Assembly: GCA_947465345.1 (NCBI GenBank)
Contig: CANHZL010000022.1
Span: 1-17,558, forward strand
From: Opitutia bacterium
Lineage (GTDB): Bacteria; Verrucomicrobiota; Verrucomicrobiae; Opitutales; UBA953
Direction of reading: 5' to 3'
Length of the DNA: 17,558 bases
Part shown: positions 1 through 6,814 of the stretch, one piece after another
How the letters are laid out: every line of letters begins with the position of its first letter
Position numbering within the stretch: position 1 is the first letter of the stretch
Program-made: the position numbers and the translations under genes
Notes under the pieces: model-generated
The model's input: only the letters and a program-made list of their open reading frames with translations
What the model was told of the DNA's origin: nothing
The model's database searches: none

Positions 1-47
1 AGGGCAAGCGCAAGACCGTCGGCGTCGCCGCGGCTCCGTCCAAGTAA
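1..47 (+). CDS. rpsM: 30S ribosomal protein S13, C-terminal end only
   Basis: Only the last 14 codons are in the window, read in the frame starting at base 3 and ending at a TAA at 45-47. The visible residues, GKRKTVGVAAAPSK, fit the basic C-terminal tail of S13, which contacts 16S rRNA and tRNA in the small-subunit head, followed by a short AAAPSK ending. Identity rests on this tail plus position: in the alpha operon rpsM directly precedes rpsK, which starts 29 bases later. The Ala/Pro ending resembles the extensions on S11 and L17 in this operon. Confidence 0.8.
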   Translation, partial: GKRKTVGVAAAPSK

Positions 48-76
48 GCCAACCTTTCTCCTAACACTATTTTACG

Positions 77-628
77 ATGAGCGAAGAAGCCCCCAAGACC
101 CCCAAGGCAAAGAAGCCGAAGGCCCCTGCTGCCGAAGCCGCCGCTGCCCCCGAAGTCGTCGCTGCCGCGGCCGCTCCGGCCGAAGCCGCCGCCGCCCCCG
201 AGCGAAAGGAAATCACCGCCAAGGAACTCCTCGGCGAAGAACTCGGTGAAGTGAAGGTTCGTCGCGCCAAGGGCTCGAAGAACATCACCACCGGCATCTG
301 CCACATCCTCGCCACCTTCAATAATACCAAGGTTACGATCACCGACCCTAACGGCAACGTGATCTCCTGGGGTAGCGCCGGTCGTCACCAGTTCCGTGGT
401 TCCCGCAAGTCCACCGCTTACGCCGCTCAGGTCGTCTGCTCCGAAGCCGCCAAGCTCGCCATGGCTCACGGTCTCAAGGACGTCTCCGTTCGCGTCAAGG
501 GTCCGGGCATGGGCCGCGACAGCGCCATCCGCGCCCTCCAGGTGCTCGGCCTGAACGTCACCTCGATTCTCGATACCACTCCGATTCCTCACAACGGCTG
601 CCGTCCTCCGAAGCGCCGTCGCGTCTGA
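77..628 (+). CDS. rpsK: 30S ribosomal protein S11 with N-terminal Ala/Pro/Lys-rich extension
   Basis: S11 is a primary component of the 30S platform near the mRNA exit site. The conserved core begins around residue 60 ([13 protein letters not shown]), continues through [12 protein letters not shown], and ends with the typical basic [10 protein letters not shown]. At 183 residues the protein is about 55 longer than the usual ~129. The surplus is an N-terminal segment (residues 1 to ~55) made almost wholly of Ala, Pro, Glu and Lys, probably disordered. An in-frame GTG at 251 (codon 59) would give a normal-length 125-residue protein. I keep the ATG at 77 because it sits 29 bases after rpsM, codon use is uniform throughout, and rplQ carries a similar tail. 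There is no Shine-Dalgarno ahead of the ATG; the leader is A/T-rich. Confidence 0.95.
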   Translation: MSEEAPKTPKAKKPKAPAAEAAAAPEVVAAAAAPAEAAAAPERKEITAKELLGEELGEVKVRRAKGSKNITTGICHILATFNNTKVTITDPNGNVISWGSAGRHQFRGSRKSTAYAAQVVCSEAAKLAMAHGLKDVSVRVKGPGMGRDSAIRALQVLGLNVTSILDTTPIPHNGCRPPKRRRV

Positions 629-670
629 TCGTTCCTGCTTTTCGCATCACCGTCCGGCTATGGCAAACCG

Positions 671-690
671 GGCGGGTCCTTCCATCCGCC
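671..690 (+). promoter_or_regulatory. possible leader hairpin before rpsD
   Basis: The 86-base gap between rpsK and rpsD is the widest inside the ribosomal operon. It holds GGCGG (671-675) that can pair with CCGCC (686-690), followed by an A-rich stretch running almost to the rpsD start codon. It could be an S4 autoregulatory or attenuation element, since S4 is the known translational repressor of this operon in other bacteria. The stem is only 5 bp, so this is a weak call. Confidence 0.25.
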
Positions 691-714
691 ACTTATACCA
701 AATAAAAAAACACC

Positions 715-1323
715 ATGTCTCGTTACACCGGTCCTACCACGAAGCTTAACCGTCGCTTCGGCCAGAATATTTTCCCCACCTCCAAGGGTGAGGAGCGTCG
801 TCCGTACCCTCCGGGTATCCACGGCAAGACCACCCGCCGCAAGGTTTCCGAGTATGGCGTCGGCCTCAATGAGAAGCAGAAGCTTCGCATGATGTACGGC
901 CTCACTGAGAAGCAGTTCCGCCTCTCCTTCGATCGCGCTAAGCGCATGGGTGGCGTCGCTGGTGACAATTTCCTCCGCATCCTCGAGACCCGTCTCGACA
1001 ACGTGGTGTTCCGCCTTGGTTTCGCCAACTCTCGCGCCGCCGCTCGTCAGCTCGTAGCCCACGGCCACATCCGCATCAACGGCCACAAGGTCGACGTAGC
1101 CAGCTACGCCACCTCGCCCGGCGAGAAGATCGAAGTCCGCGACCGCACGTCCTCCAAGCAGCTCGCCACCCGCGCCGTCGAAGAAGGCCAGGGTCGCTCC
1201 GCTCCCGCTTGGCTCGTCGTGCTCCCAGAGCAGCTCAACGGACAGATTGTCCGCGAGCCGGCCAAGGAAGAACTCCCTTCTGACGTGAACGTTCAGATCA
1301 TCGTCGAATTCTACAGCCGCTGA
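715..1323 (+). CDS. rpsD: 30S ribosomal protein S4
   Basis: S4 nucleates 30S assembly by binding the 16S 5' domain and takes part in decoding accuracy. The 202-residue length is normal (about 200-208). The start MSRYTGPTTKLNRRFG is typical, and the N-terminal part lacks the zinc-binding cysteines of the four-Cys S4 form, so this is the Cys-less type. The S4 RNA-binding domain lies at roughly residues 90-155 (LETRLDNVVFRLGFANSRAA, then HGHIRINGHKVD). The C-terminal VQIIVEFYSR is characteristic. It sits between rpsK and rpoA as in the canonical alpha operon. The ATG is preceded by an A/C-rich sequence with no Shine-Dalgarno. Confidence 0.97.
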   Translation: MSRYTGPTTKLNRRFGQNIFPTSKGEERRPYPPGIHGKTTRRKVSEYGVGLNEKQKLRMMYGLTEKQFRLSFDRAKRMGGVAGDNFLRILETRLDNVVFRLGFANSRAAARQLVAHGHIRINGHKVDVASYATSPGEKIEVRDRTSSKQLATRAVEEGQGRSAPAWLVVLPEQLNGQIVREPAKEELPSDVNVQIIVEFYSR

Positions 1324-1345
1324 TCCCAGCACAGACCAAACCACC

Positions 1346-1351
1346 AAAGGA
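1346..1351 (+). promoter_or_regulatory. Shine-Dalgarno of rpoA
   Basis: AAAGGA lies 9 bases ahead of the rpoA ATG at 1361. It is the only well-placed, strong ribosome binding site seen in this window, and it supports that start. Confidence 0.7.
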
Positions 1352-1360
1352 CCTACAGAC

Positions 1361-2377
1361 ATGACCAAGCGACTCGGACAGTTCCAACGCCCCAAGACCC
1401 TCAAGAAAGAGGAGTCTTCCGCGACCCCCACCTACGCGAAGTATTTCGCCGAGCCCTTCGAGACGGGCTTCGGACACACCATTGGCAATTCGCTCCGCCG
1501 CATCCTCCTGAGCTCCATCGAAGGGGCTGCGATCTCCGCCGTGACGATCGAAGGCGTGCAGCACGAATTCCAGCCGATCGAAGGCGTCGTCGAAGACGTC
1601 ACCGAGATCGTCCTCAACCTCAAGAAGGTGCGCATCCGCACCGAGGCCAACAAGCGCGAGGCTTTCAAGGGCACCATCGACGTGAACAAGAGCGGCCCCG
1701 TAAAGGCTTCGGACATCAAGTTCGAGACCAAGGGCGTCACTGTCACCCTCGTCAATCCCGACCAGGTAATCTGCACCCTCGACCGCAAGCGTCGCTTCTA
1801 CGCCGACCTTGAAGTCACCGTGGGCCGCAGCTGGGCTTCCGCCGAAGAGAACAAGAAGGCCGAGCAGGCCATCGGTTCCATCCCTGTCGACTCCCTCTTC
1901 TCGCCGGTCACCCTCGTGAAGTACTCCGTCGAGTCCACCCGCTCTGGCGACAAGACCGACTACGATAAGCTCGTGCTCGAAGTCTCCACCGACGGCCGCA
2001 TCACCCCGGACGAAGCCCTCAAGGAATCTTCCGCAATCCTGCGCCACCACCTCGAAGTCTTCGATACCGTCTCCGCCGACTCCGTCGAGTTCGAGACCGG
2101 CCACAAGGAGATCAGCGAAGAGACCAACCGTCTCCGCAAGCTGCTCAACATGTCGGTCAACGAAATCGAGCTCTCCGTCCGCGCCGCCAACTGCCTCAAC
2201 AACGCCAACATCAACACCGTGGGCGAACTGGCGATGAAGACGGAGCAGGAAATGCTCAAGTACCGCAACTTCGGCAAGAAGTCCCTCAACGAGATCAAGG
2301 CCAAGCTCGAGCAGCTGGGCCTGTCGCTCGGTCAGAAAATCAACGAGGGTCTCCTCGACAAGGGCGTCAACGCCTAA
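1361..2377 (+). CDS. rpoA: DNA-directed RNA polymerase subunit alpha
   Basis: The alpha subunit dimerises to start RNA polymerase assembly and contacts UP elements and activators. At 338 residues it is full length (E. coli 329). The N-terminal domain contains FGHTIGNSLRRILLSS, the assembly motif, and the following EGVQHEFQPIEGVVEDVTEI. A linker near residue 250 leads to the C-terminal domain, with LSVRAANCLNNANI and FGKKSLNEIKAKLEQLGL; these carry the Arg, Asn and Lys positions that contact UP-element DNA in E. coli. It lies 37 bases after rpsD and 21 before rplQ, consistent with one transcript. The strong Shine-Dalgarno ahead of it may set its level apart from its neighbours. Confidence 0.98.
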   Translation: MTKRLGQFQRPKTLKKEESSATPTYAKYFAEPFETGFGHTIGNSLRRILLSSIEGAAISAVTIEGVQHEFQPIEGVVEDVTEIVLNLKKVRIRTEANKREAFKGTIDVNKSGPVKASDIKFETKGVTVTLVNPDQVICTLDRKRRFYADLEVTVGRSWASAEENKKAEQAIGSIPVDSLFSPVTLVKYSVESTRSGDKTDYDKLVLEVSTDGRITPDEALKESSAILRHHLEVFDTVSADSVEFETGHKEISEETNRLRKLLNMSVNEIELSVRAANCLNNANINTVGELAMKTEQEMLKYRNFGKKSLNEIKAKLEQLGLSLGQKINEGLLDKGVNA

Positions 2378-2398
2378 CCCAGACCCGAACCCACACTC

Positions 2399-2869
2399 AT
2401 GCGTCACCGCAAACACAGTCACGTTCTTGGCGTCAAGACGGCTCACCGCCGCTCGCTCGTCGCCAATCTCGCTTCCGCGCTTTTCACCAACGCGCGTATC
2501 ACGACGACGCTCTCCCGCGCCAAGGCCATCCGTCCTTTCGCCGAGCAGATCATCACCTACGCCAAGAAGGCTGAGCAGTCCGCCGATAAGTCGGTGAAGC
2601 TGCACTACTACCGCCTAGCTATCGCCAAGCTGCGCAACGAAGACGCCGCCCAGCTCCTGTTCAAGGAGCGCGTGCAGCAGTTCCTCGGTCGCACCGGCGG
2701 CTATACCCGCATCTACAAGCTCAGCGCCCGTAAGGGTGACGCAGCTGAGACGGCCCTGATCGAACTCGTGGCCAAGGATGATAAGTCCCCGGCCATGACC
2801 CCGAAGGCCAAGACGGCACGCAAGCCGAAGGCCAAGAAGGAAGCGGCCGCTGCTCCTGCTCAGGCCTAA
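2399..2869 (+). CDS. rplQ: 50S ribosomal protein L17 with C-terminal Lys/Ala tail
   Basis: L17 is a large-subunit protein near the peptide exit tunnel. The start MRHRKHSHVLGVKTAHRRSL is diagnostic of the family, and the core ends near residue 122 (after GGYTRIYKLSARKGDAAETALIEL). The remaining ~34 residues form a tail rich in Lys, Ala and Pro (for example KAKTARKPKAKKEAAAAP), absent from the ~120-residue family norm and probably disordered. It is the last gene of the alpha operon, with an intrinsic terminator 24 bases downstream. The 21-base leader is C-rich and has no Shine-Dalgarno. Confidence 0.97.
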   Translation: MRHRKHSHVLGVKTAHRRSLVANLASALFTNARITTTLSRAKAIRPFAEQIITYAKKAEQSADKSVKLHYYRLAIAKLRNEDAAQLLFKERVQQFLGRTGGYTRIYKLSARKGDAAETALIELVAKDDKSPAMTPKAKTARKPKAKKEAAAAPAQA

Positions 2870-2892
2870 GCTTATCGCCCAGGCCTGAACCC

Positions 2893-2933
2893 GAGACGCG
2901 TCCGCCCCCCGGCTGGCGCGTCTCGCCTTTTTA
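2893..2933 (+). terminator. intrinsic terminator of the alpha ribosomal operon
   Basis: GAGACGCG (2893-2900) pairs perfectly with CGCGTCTC (2917-2924), giving an 8-bp stem with a 16-base loop. It is followed by GCCTTTTTAA, which includes a run of five T. It lies directly after rplQ. Confidence 0.85.
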
Positions 2934-2947
2934 ACCCCTTCGCCCCT

Positions 2948-3184
2948 ATGCTGCAGTCCGTCGATCTCGCCGTCTTCCTGGCCTTCCTCTCCGGGCTAGC
3001 AGCGGTCGTCCTATTTGGTCTCCAGGCCTGGTATGATCGGCGTGACGTGCTCCTCTCGGATCATCGCCGCATCAATTCGGCCTTTTCCTGCGTCCGCTGT
3101 AATGTGACGTATGTTCGCCCCCGGCTTCGCGAGGAGGCGGTCTGCCCCCATTGCGGTTGGAACAATGTTCGCCTCAAGTTCTGA
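2948..3184 (+). CDS. small membrane-anchored zinc-ribbon protein, function unknown
   Basis: This 78-residue protein is not one I recognise by name. Residues ~7-28 are a single hydrophobic helix ([20 protein letters not shown]) followed by Arg/Asp-rich residues, so the positive-inside rule predicts the C-terminus in the cytoplasm. The C-terminal half carries two CxxC pairs (C48-C51 and C66-C69, the second CPHCGW) 14 residues apart, typical of a rubredoxin-like zinc ribbon. It starts 15 bases after the operon terminator and ends 20 bases before guaA, so it may be carried on a transcript that includes guaA. No Shine-Dalgarno is visible. Codon use and the complete zinc motif argue that it is real. 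Confidence 0.75.
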   Translation: MLQSVDLAVFLAFLSGLAAVVLFGLQAWYDRRDVLLSDHRRINSAFSCVRCNVTYVRPRLREEAVCPHCGWNNVRLKF

Positions 3185-3204
3185 ATCCCCCTAACTTTCC
3201 CACC

Positions 3205-4761
3205 ATGGCCACCCAGTCCATCGCCATTCTCGATTTCGGTTCGCAGCTGACCAAGGTCATCGCGCGCCGCATCCGCGAGTGCAACGTCCACTCCCGCATC
3301 TACCCGTTCGGCGTCACGCCTGAGACCCTTCGCGCCGACGGCGTCGTTGGCGTCATCCTCTCCGGCGGCCCGGACAGCGTGAAGGCCAAGGGCTCGCCCC
3401 ACCCGCACCCCGGCGTCTTCGAGATGGGCCTGCCCGTGCTCGGCATCTGCTACGGCGTCCAGCTTATGGGCCAGATGCTCGGCGGCAACGTCGCCAGCAG
3501 CTCTCACCGCGAATACGGCCACGGTATCCTTTCCTTCGGTAAGGGTTCCCAGCTCCTGCAGGGACTGAAGTCCCCGCTGCGCATTTGGAATTCGCATGGC
3601 GACAAGATCACCCATCTCCCGCGCGGCTTCAAGGCCGTCGCCTCGACCGAAAACTCCGAGTGCGCGGTCATCGAAGATCCGAAGCGCCGCTTCTACGGCA
3701 TCCAGTTTCATCCTGAGGTTGCCCACTCCGAGCGCGGGATCGATATCCTCCGCAACTTCCTATTCCGTATCTGTCGCTGCAAGCCGACCTGGAAGATGGA
3801 CGACTACGTCGAGACCGCCGTCCGCGAGATTCGCGAGAAGGTAGGCAAGTCTCAGGTCATCCTCGGCCTCTCCGGCGGCGTGGATTCTTCCGTCGCGGCC
3901 GCCCTCATCCAGCGCGCCATCGGTAAGCAGTTGACCTGCGTCTTCGTCGACAACGGCCTGCTCCGCCTCAACGAACGCGCCCAGGTCGAGAAGATGTTCC
4001 GCGGCAAGTTCAAGGTCGACCTCCGCGTCGTCGACGCTTCCGCGGCCTTCCTTCGCAAGCTCAAGGGCGTCACCGACCCCGAGCGCAAGCGCAAGATCAT
4101 CGGCCACGAGTTCATCAAGGTCTTCGAACGCTCCATCGCCGAGGTGCAGCGCACGAAGAAGGGCAAAGTTGATTTCCTCGCCCAGGGTACGCTCTACCCT
4201 GACGTCATCGAATCCCTTTCGCCTAATGGCGGACCTGCCGCTACGATTAAGAGCCACCACAACGTGGGTGGCCTGCCGAAGCACATGAAGCTGAAGCTGC
4301 TCGAGCCCCTGCGTGAGCTCTTTAAGGACGAAGTCCGTGCCCTCGGCGAAGCCCTCGGCCTGCCGCATGACATGGTCTGGCGTCACCCGTTCCCAGGCCC
4401 TGGCCTCGCGGTCCGCGTCTGCGGCGAAATCACGAAGGAACGCCTCGAGGTGCTCCGCAAAGCTGACGATATCTTCATCAACGAACTCCGCACCTCCGGC
4501 CAATATGCTAAGGTCTGGCAGGCCTTCGCGGTCTTCCTGCCGGTGCGCAGCGTCGGCGTGATGGGCGATGGTCGCACCTACGATAACGTCTGTGCCCTCC
4601 GTGCGGTGACTTCCTCCGATGCGATGACGGCCGATTGGGCCCGCTTGCCGTACGATGTGCTGCAGCGTGCCTCGACCCGCATCATCAACGAGGTGAAGGG
4701 GATCAACCGCGTGGTCTATGACGTATCGTCGAAGCCGCCGGCGACCATCGAATGGGAATAA
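3205..4761 (+). CDS. guaA: GMP synthetase (glutamine-hydrolysing)
   Basis: GuaA converts XMP to GMP using ATP and glutamine, the last step of guanine nucleotide synthesis. The N-terminal class I glutamine amidotransferase starts at IAILDFGSQ and has the nucleophile Cys82 in GICYG, with His169 and Glu171 in FHPEV completing the triad. The ATP-pyrophosphatase domain has its P-loop SGGVDSS at residues 223-229. The C-terminal dimerisation domain contains [11 protein letters not shown] and ends in the family signature PPATIEWE. I chose the ATG at 3205 (518 residues) over an in-frame ATG at 3151, because the earlier start would overlap the zinc-ribbon gene and add 18 residues lacking in the family. 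The conserved Tyr in DFGSQY is Leu here. No Shine-Dalgarno is seen. Confidence 0.97.
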   Translation: MATQSIAILDFGSQLTKVIARRIRECNVHSRIYPFGVTPETLRADGVVGVILSGGPDSVKAKGSPHPHPGVFEMGLPVLGICYGVQLMGQMLGGNVASSSHREYGHGILSFGKGSQLLQGLKSPLRIWNSHGDKITHLPRGFKAVASTENSECAVIEDPKRRFYGIQFHPEVAHSERGIDILRNFLFRICRCKPTWKMDDYVETAVREIREKVGKSQVILGLSGGVDSSVAAALIQRAIGKQLTCVFVDNGLLRLNERAQVEKMFRGKFKVDLRVVDASAAFLRKLKGVTDPERKRKIIGHEFIKVFERSIAEVQRTKKGKVDFLAQGTLYPDVIESLSPNGGPAATIKSHHNVGGLPKHMKLKLLEPLRELFKDEVRALGEALGLPHDMVWRHPFPGPGLAVRVCGEITKERLEVLRKADDIFINELRTSGQYAKVWQAFAVFLPVRSVGVMGDGRTYDNVCALRAVTSSDAMTADWARLPYDVLQRASTRIINEVKGINRVVYDVSSKPPATIEWE

Positions 4762-4814
4762 ACCGGGCTTTGCCCCGTTGACACCCCCTTCGGCCCGTCC
4801 TTACCTAGTCGCCA

Positions 4815-6353
4815 GTGTCTGAACCCGGCTTCCAGGTCATCGCGCGCCGCTGGCGTCCCCGCCGCTTCGACGAACTCGTCGGGCAGGAGCACATCGTCAA
4901 GACGCTGCGCAACGCCCTCGAGACGAAGCGCATGGCGCACGCCTATCTTTTCGTCGGCCCACGTGGCACTGGTAAGACGACGACCGCCCGCATCCTGGCC
5001 AAGGCCCTGAACTGCGCCGGCGGCCCGAAGCCCGACTTCTCCCTCGACGATCCAGTCTGCCTCGCAATCGAGCAGGGTAACTGCCTCGACGTGATCGAAA
5101 TCGACGCCGCTTCCAATCGTTCAATCGAAGACGCGAAGAAGATCCGCGACGAATGCCAATTCTCGCCGACCAGCTGCTCTTTCAAGGTCTTCATCATCGA
5201 TGAAGTCCACCAGCTTACGAAGGATGCCTTCAATGCGCTGCTAAAGACGCTGGAGGAGCCGCCGCCCTGGGTGAAATTCATCTTGGCTACGACTGAGGCC
5301 GACAAGGTCCTGCCGACAATCACCTCGCGCTGCCAGCGCCTCGAGTTCCACCCTATTTCAGAAGAGGTCATCGCCGCGCAGCTCTCCCGGATCGTTAAGG
5401 CCGACGGCGTCACCGCCGATCAGCATGCCCTCACCGCCATTGCCCGGCTGGCTTCGGGCGGCATGCGCGACTCGCAGTCGATCCTCGACCAAGTCATCTC
5501 TTTCTCCGGCAAGAAGATCACGGAAGCCGACGTGCTTTCGATCTATGGCCTCGCTTCCGCCCAGCAGGTCACGGACCTTAGCCAAGGAATCGCCACCGGC
5601 GACGGGAAGAAGGTCCTCGCGCTTTGCGACGCCTTTCATGCCGAAGGGCGCGACCTCCTCCGCGTGCTCGCCGACCTCCAAGTCCGCGTGCGTTCTGCGA
5701 CGCTTGATTCGGTCCGCTCGGGCGGCGTCTCCTCCCAGCTGGGCGCGCCACTGGCCACCGAACAGCTCGTTCGCCTGCTGGAATGCTTACAGGAAGGGGA
5801 GAACGGCATCCGCCAGGGGCTTTCTCCCCGCGCCAACTTCGAGGTGACACTCCTCAAGGCGATCGAGCAGAGTAGGTCGCGGTCAATAGACCTCCTAATC
5901 AAAGACATCGCCGCCGCCGCAGCTGGTCTCCCTCGGGAGCCCGGCCAAAAAAAAATAAGGACCACGGCGGCCGTAGCGCTGGCGCCTGAGCCGGTTGCTA
6001 CTCCCGTCGCCGAGGCCTCCCCGGCCTTCGTGCCGACTCCTTCGCGCGTCGTCGACGTCCCCATCGAAGACTCGGGCCTGCTCGAAGAATCTCTGCCGCC
6101 CTTGGATGTCGAAGCCGCCGAGGCTGAGGCCAGTAACTCCGATCGCCGCCCCGACTTTGTCTTCCCTGAGTCGGCACTTGCTAGCCTCCCGGTCGCGGAG
6201 ATCGGCAAGACGGCCTTCCCGGGTGACAAAGAATTCTTGGAGGCGGTGAACGCTTTGCCGCCGGGCCTGAAGGATAAATTGAAGGACACAATCGGGGCGG
6301 ACTTTACGGCCCTCCGACCGATACCGGCCGGTAAGCTCCGTCGCCCGCTCTGA
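4815..6353 (+). CDS. dnaX: DNA polymerase III subunits tau/gamma (clamp-loader ATPase)
   Basis: DnaX is the ATPase motor that loads the beta clamp; its long form, tau, tethers the polymerase and helicase. The GTG start at 4815 gives 512 residues beginning VSEPGFQVIARRWRP, which matches the family start. Walker A is GPRGTGKT (48-55), Walker B is IIDEVH (127-132), sensor 1 is ATTE (158-161) and the arginine finger is in SRC (171-173). The zinc module is incomplete: Cys67 and Cys82 align with the first and last of the usual four cysteines, while the middle two are absent. Domain III ends near residue 370. Directly after it, nine consecutive A (5947-5955) form a likely slippage site, so the ~130 C-terminal residues, Pro/Ala/Glu-rich and then globular, would belong to tau only. 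The stop is two bases from the next gene's start. Confidence 0.96.
   Translation: MSEPGFQVIARRWRPRRFDELVGQEHIVKTLRNALETKRMAHAYLFVGPRGTGKTTTARILAKALNCAGGPKPDFSLDDPVCLAIEQGNCLDVIEIDAASNRSIEDAKKIRDECQFSPTSCSFKVFIIDEVHQLTKDAFNALLKTLEEPPPWVKFILATTEADKVLPTITSRCQRLEFHPISEEVIAAQLSRIVKADGVTADQHALTAIARLASGGMRDSQSILDQVISFSGKKITEADVLSIYGLASAQQVTDLSQGIATGDGKKVLALCDAFHAEGRDLLRVLADLQVRVRSATLDSVRSGGVSSQLGAPLATEQLVRLLECLQEGENGIRQGLSPRANFEVTLLKAIEQSRSRSIDLLIKDIAAAAAGLPREPGQKKIRTTAAVALAPEPVATPVAEASPAFVPTPSRVVDVPIEDSGLLEESLPPLDVEAAEAEASNSDRRPDFVFPESALASLPVAEIGKTAFPGDKEFLEAVNALPPGLKDKLKDTIGADFTALRPIPAGKLRRPL
5935..5974 (+). promoter_or_regulatory. probable dnaX slippage/frameshift site (A9) producing a gamma subunit
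   Basis: Nine A residues (5947-5955) are read in frame as CAA AAA AAA ATA at codons 378-381. In the -1 frame the ribosome would add 11 codons and stop at TGA 5987-5989 (about 391 residues). In the +1 frame it meets TAA at 5956-5958 at once (380 residues). The run contains the heptamer A AAA AAA in correct phase. GGGAG (5935-5939) lies 8 bases before that heptamer, recalling the stimulator in E. coli dnaX, and a small hairpin ACGG-CGG-CCGT (5964-5974) follows. Thermus thermophilus dnaX uses transcriptional slippage on a run of nine A. Slippage here is inferred. Confidence 0.7.
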
Positions 6354-6355
6354 CC

Positions 6356-6814
6356 GTGGAGCCGTCGACCGAGATCGGCGTCATCTCCGACACCCATGGC
6401 CGGCTGCGCGCCGAGGCGCTCATTGCGCTCGAAGGCTGCGACGTGATCTTCCACGCCGGCGATGTCTGTGGTCCGTTGATTGTCCCGCAGCTCTCAGAAT
6501 TAGCTCCCTGCCATGTGGTCGCGGGTAATTGCGATGACGACGATACGCTTCCGCTGACCTGCCTGCAGGTCGTCGCTGGGCTGCGCATCCTGGTTCATCA
6601 TGGACACCTCCCGGTGGACGAGGCTGCATTCCGGCCCGACGTCGTGATTACCGGGCACACGCATGTCCCCAAGATCGAACAAGACGGGCCCGTGCTCAGG
6701 CTTAATCCCGGCAGCGCAGGACCTCGTCGCTTTAACCTTCCCGTGACGGTCGCCCGGATTACGGTGCGGGAGGGCAGGGCGAGTGCCCGCCTCATCACCC
6801 TCGACGTGACATGA
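6356..6814 (+). CDS. YfcE/MJ0936-type metallophosphoesterase
   Basis: This is a 152-residue calcineurin-like phosphoesterase of the small YfcE class, which hydrolyses phosphodiesters with two bound metal ions; the natural substrate is unknown. The full metal-ligand set is visible: D12-x-H14 (SDTHG), D36 in HAGD, N58 in GNCD, H82 within HHGH, and H101-x-H103 in GHTH. NPGS (117-120) follows, as in the family. The GTG start at 6356 lies two bases after the dnaX stop, and the gene overlaps the next start by four bases, so it is probably co-transcribed and translationally coupled. No Shine-Dalgarno is present. Whether it acts with dnaX or the helicase cannot be told from sequence. Confidence 0.9.
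   Translation: MEPSTEIGVISDTHGRLRAEALIALEGCDVIFHAGDVCGPLIVPQLSELAPCHVVAGNCDDDDTLPLTCLQVVAGLRILVHHGHLPVDEAAFRPDVVITGHTHVPKIEQDGPVLRLNPGSAGPRRFNLPVTVARITVREGRASARLITLDVT

Noticed and set aside
77..235. Ala-rich start of rpsK as a repeat or mis-assembled segment.
   Set aside because: The frame is continuous, no exact repeat unit is present, and similar low-complexity tails occur in other proteins of the operon.
3151..3204. Earlier ATG for guaA.
   Set aside because: It overlaps the zinc-ribbon gene and adds 18 residues not found in GuaA; ATG 3205 gives the standard N-terminus.
4763..4776. GGGC-TTT-GCCC hairpin just after guaA as a terminator.
   Set aside because: The stem is only about 4 bp and is not followed by a T run.
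4778..4806. TTGACA (4778-4783) upstream of dnaX as a -35 box.
   Set aside because: The hexamer is perfect, but no acceptable -10 lies 16-18 bases downstream (best is TTACCT), so I do not call a promoter.
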